Shown here piece by piece: positions 63,076 to 64,000 of a stretch of 64,000 nt of DNA. The DNA lies in contig CAKPMH010000003.1 in assembly GCA_934167935.1 (NCBI GenBank), positions 1-64,000 of the forward strand, read 5' to 3'. The notes under the pieces were generated by a model. It did no database searches, was not told the DNA's origin, and saw only the letters and a program-made list of their open reading frames with translations. A program made the translations under genes and the position numbers. This DNA is from an uncultured Bacilli bacterium. GTDB lineage: Bacteria; Bacillota_I; Bacilli_A; RF39; UBA660. Every line of letters starts with the position of its first letter. Within the stretch, counting starts at the first letter, position 1.

Positions 63076-64000
63076 ATGAAAAAAATTGTATTCACACATT
63101 CTATTAATAGTATCGTAAGTAAATTTACATCACTATTTTTAGCTATATATTTTTTAAAAATAACAGGTGGTAATTTTATTAGTGTAGTTCTATATTATAC
63201 ATTAAAATATTCATTAAATTGGATTTTTTCTTTTTTATCTTTAAAATTATTAAACAAAAATAATGTATTAAATGTATACCGTATAGGTTTACTTTCAAAT
63301 GGATTATGTTTATTAGTTTTATTATTTTTAGGTAGTAATGTTAAAAATTATATATATCTTTTTGCCGTTTTAGATTGTGCTACAAGTTTGTTATATTGGT
63401 CAGCATATAAAATGATTTTATATAATTTTAAAAATGATAGTCAATTTAAAAAAATATTTTCTTATAATAGTATTGTAACAAGTATAATATCAATTATCTC
63501 AACAATTGGAATGGGTTATGTAATAGTAAATACATCATATGCTATTTTATTAACTATAATCATTTTATTAGTATTTATTGCCGTTATTTCTACTTTCTAT
63601 TTGGATGAGTATACATTTGATATTAATCCTATAAAATTATCAAACATTAAATATGCCCTTAAAGATGAACAAGCGAAAGAAATATATAAAATTGTTTTCT
63701 TTGAAGGTATGGGATTTAGAGGTGGATTAGATACGACTATTACTTTTATAATTTTTTTAACATTAGGTTCAGAGTCAAGTTTAGGAAATTTAAATGCTGT
63801 TTTTGCTCTTTTAGGTTTAATTACTTCTTTATTAGTTAAAAAATACTTAAAAGAAAAAGGAAACAAAAATGCTTTTTTAATTTCAGCATTAGCAATCTTA
63901 ATTGTAACAATACCAATCATTTTTACAAACTCATTTACAGTATTTATAATTTATAATATTGTATTTAATATTGCGTATAAAATTACTCAAATTTTAGTAG
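63076..64000 (+). CDS. MFS-like membrane transporter, cut by the window end
   Basis: The frame is open to the edge. ACAGGAGT precedes the ATG. About 308 residues are visible, with repeated hydrophobic helices: HSINSIVSKFTSLFLAIYFL, then helices near residues 75-95, 140-170 and 200-300. A large loop ends EGMGFRGGLDTTITFII. The layout fits a major-facilitator (peptide/sugar exporter-like) protein; the remaining C-terminal helices are outside. Substrate unknown. Confidence 0.7.
   Translation, partial: MKKIVFTHSINSIVSKFTSLFLAIYFLKITGGNFISVVLYYTLKYSLNWIFSFLSLKLLNKNNVLNVYRIGLLSNGLCLLVLLFLGSNVKNYIYLFAVLDCATSLLYWSAYKMILYNFKNDSQFKKIFSYNSIVTSIISIISTIGMGYVIVNTSYAILLTIIILLVFIAVISTFYLDEYTFDINPIKLSNIKYALKDEQAKEIYKIVFFEGMGFRGGLDTTITFIIFLTLGSESSLGNLNAVFALLGLITSLLVKKYLKEKGNKNAFLISALAILIVTIPIIFTNSFTVFIIYNIVFNIAYKITQILV

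Noticed and set aside
1..64000. tRNA genes and CRISPR arrays
   Set aside because: I looked for TTCGAATC/TTCAAATC-type T-loops and for regularly spaced repeats and saw none that formed a convincing structure; a covariance search could still find one.

Overview
The window is very AT-rich, almost entirely coding, and reads mostly on the + strand. TGA is used as a stop codon (for example at the end of the PBP2-like gene at 8690), so this is the standard bacterial code and not the Mycoplasma code. Cell-wall genes (two penicillin-binding proteins, a VanY-type carboxypeptidase), RNA polymerase delta (rpoE), a YwiB/argS/rpoE cluster, DnaE and a type VII secretion locus point to a low-GC Firmicutes (class Bacilli). 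A small-genome, gut-associated lineage close to the root of the Mollicutes (RF39-like) is my inference; the sequence does not prove it.

Layout. 1-12.6 kb: the end of an IS3-type element, a surface-modification pair (SGNH hydrolase, acyltransferase), two small membrane proteins, endonuclease IV, a superoxide dismutase overlapping a PBP2-like gene, rpmG, efp, and a short-chain dehydrogenase plus PLP enzyme pair behind an attenuator-like leader. 12.8-24.5 kb: a type VII secretion (T7SSb-like) locus with EssC, a YukD/EsaB-like protein, two identical DUF4176 genes, a long WXG-like protein, three small helical proteins, a 929-residue putative toxin and a candidate immunity gene. It also holds a decayed module made of a toxin N-terminus and a frameshifted ADP-ribosylglycohydrolase, bounded by a direct repeat of about 470 bp. 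24.5-31.7 kb: infC-rpmI-rplT with an L20-type leader, parE, rpoD and clpC. 31.7-46 kb: PBP1A, ywiB-argS-rpoE, small membrane proteins, VanY, rpmB, dnaE, a MATE transporter fused to a cytidylate-kinase-like domain, and a PAP2 phosphatase. 46-51.5 kb: a DUF1287 protein, then a tight cluster of membrane LRR protein, radical SAM/SPASM protein, Ser/Gly/poly-Asn peptide and zinc-ribbon membrane protein, followed by a decayed serine-hydrolase gene. 51.5-64 kb: LysR regulator, coaC-coaB-aldolase-like operon, an ankyrin protein, a nucleotide-metabolism cluster (HAD plus nucleoside hydrolase fusion, histidine phosphatase, two HD proteins) and the start of an MFS-like transporter.

The two regions most likely to hold undescribed biology are the T7SS toxin locus (12.8-24.5 kb), which shows toxin-tip exchange and a broken ADP-ribosylhydrolase immunity gene, and the radical SAM cluster (46.9-51.1 kb), which looks like an uncharacterised peptide-maturation system. 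Smaller curiosities are a ribosomal protein L20 carrying a Rho-N-like tail, an AUC start codon for infC, a probable non-ATG start for PBP1A, and the transporter-kinase and phosphatase-nucleosidase fusions. No tRNA, rRNA or CRISPR array was seen. Function calls rest on motif reading; no database search was possible.
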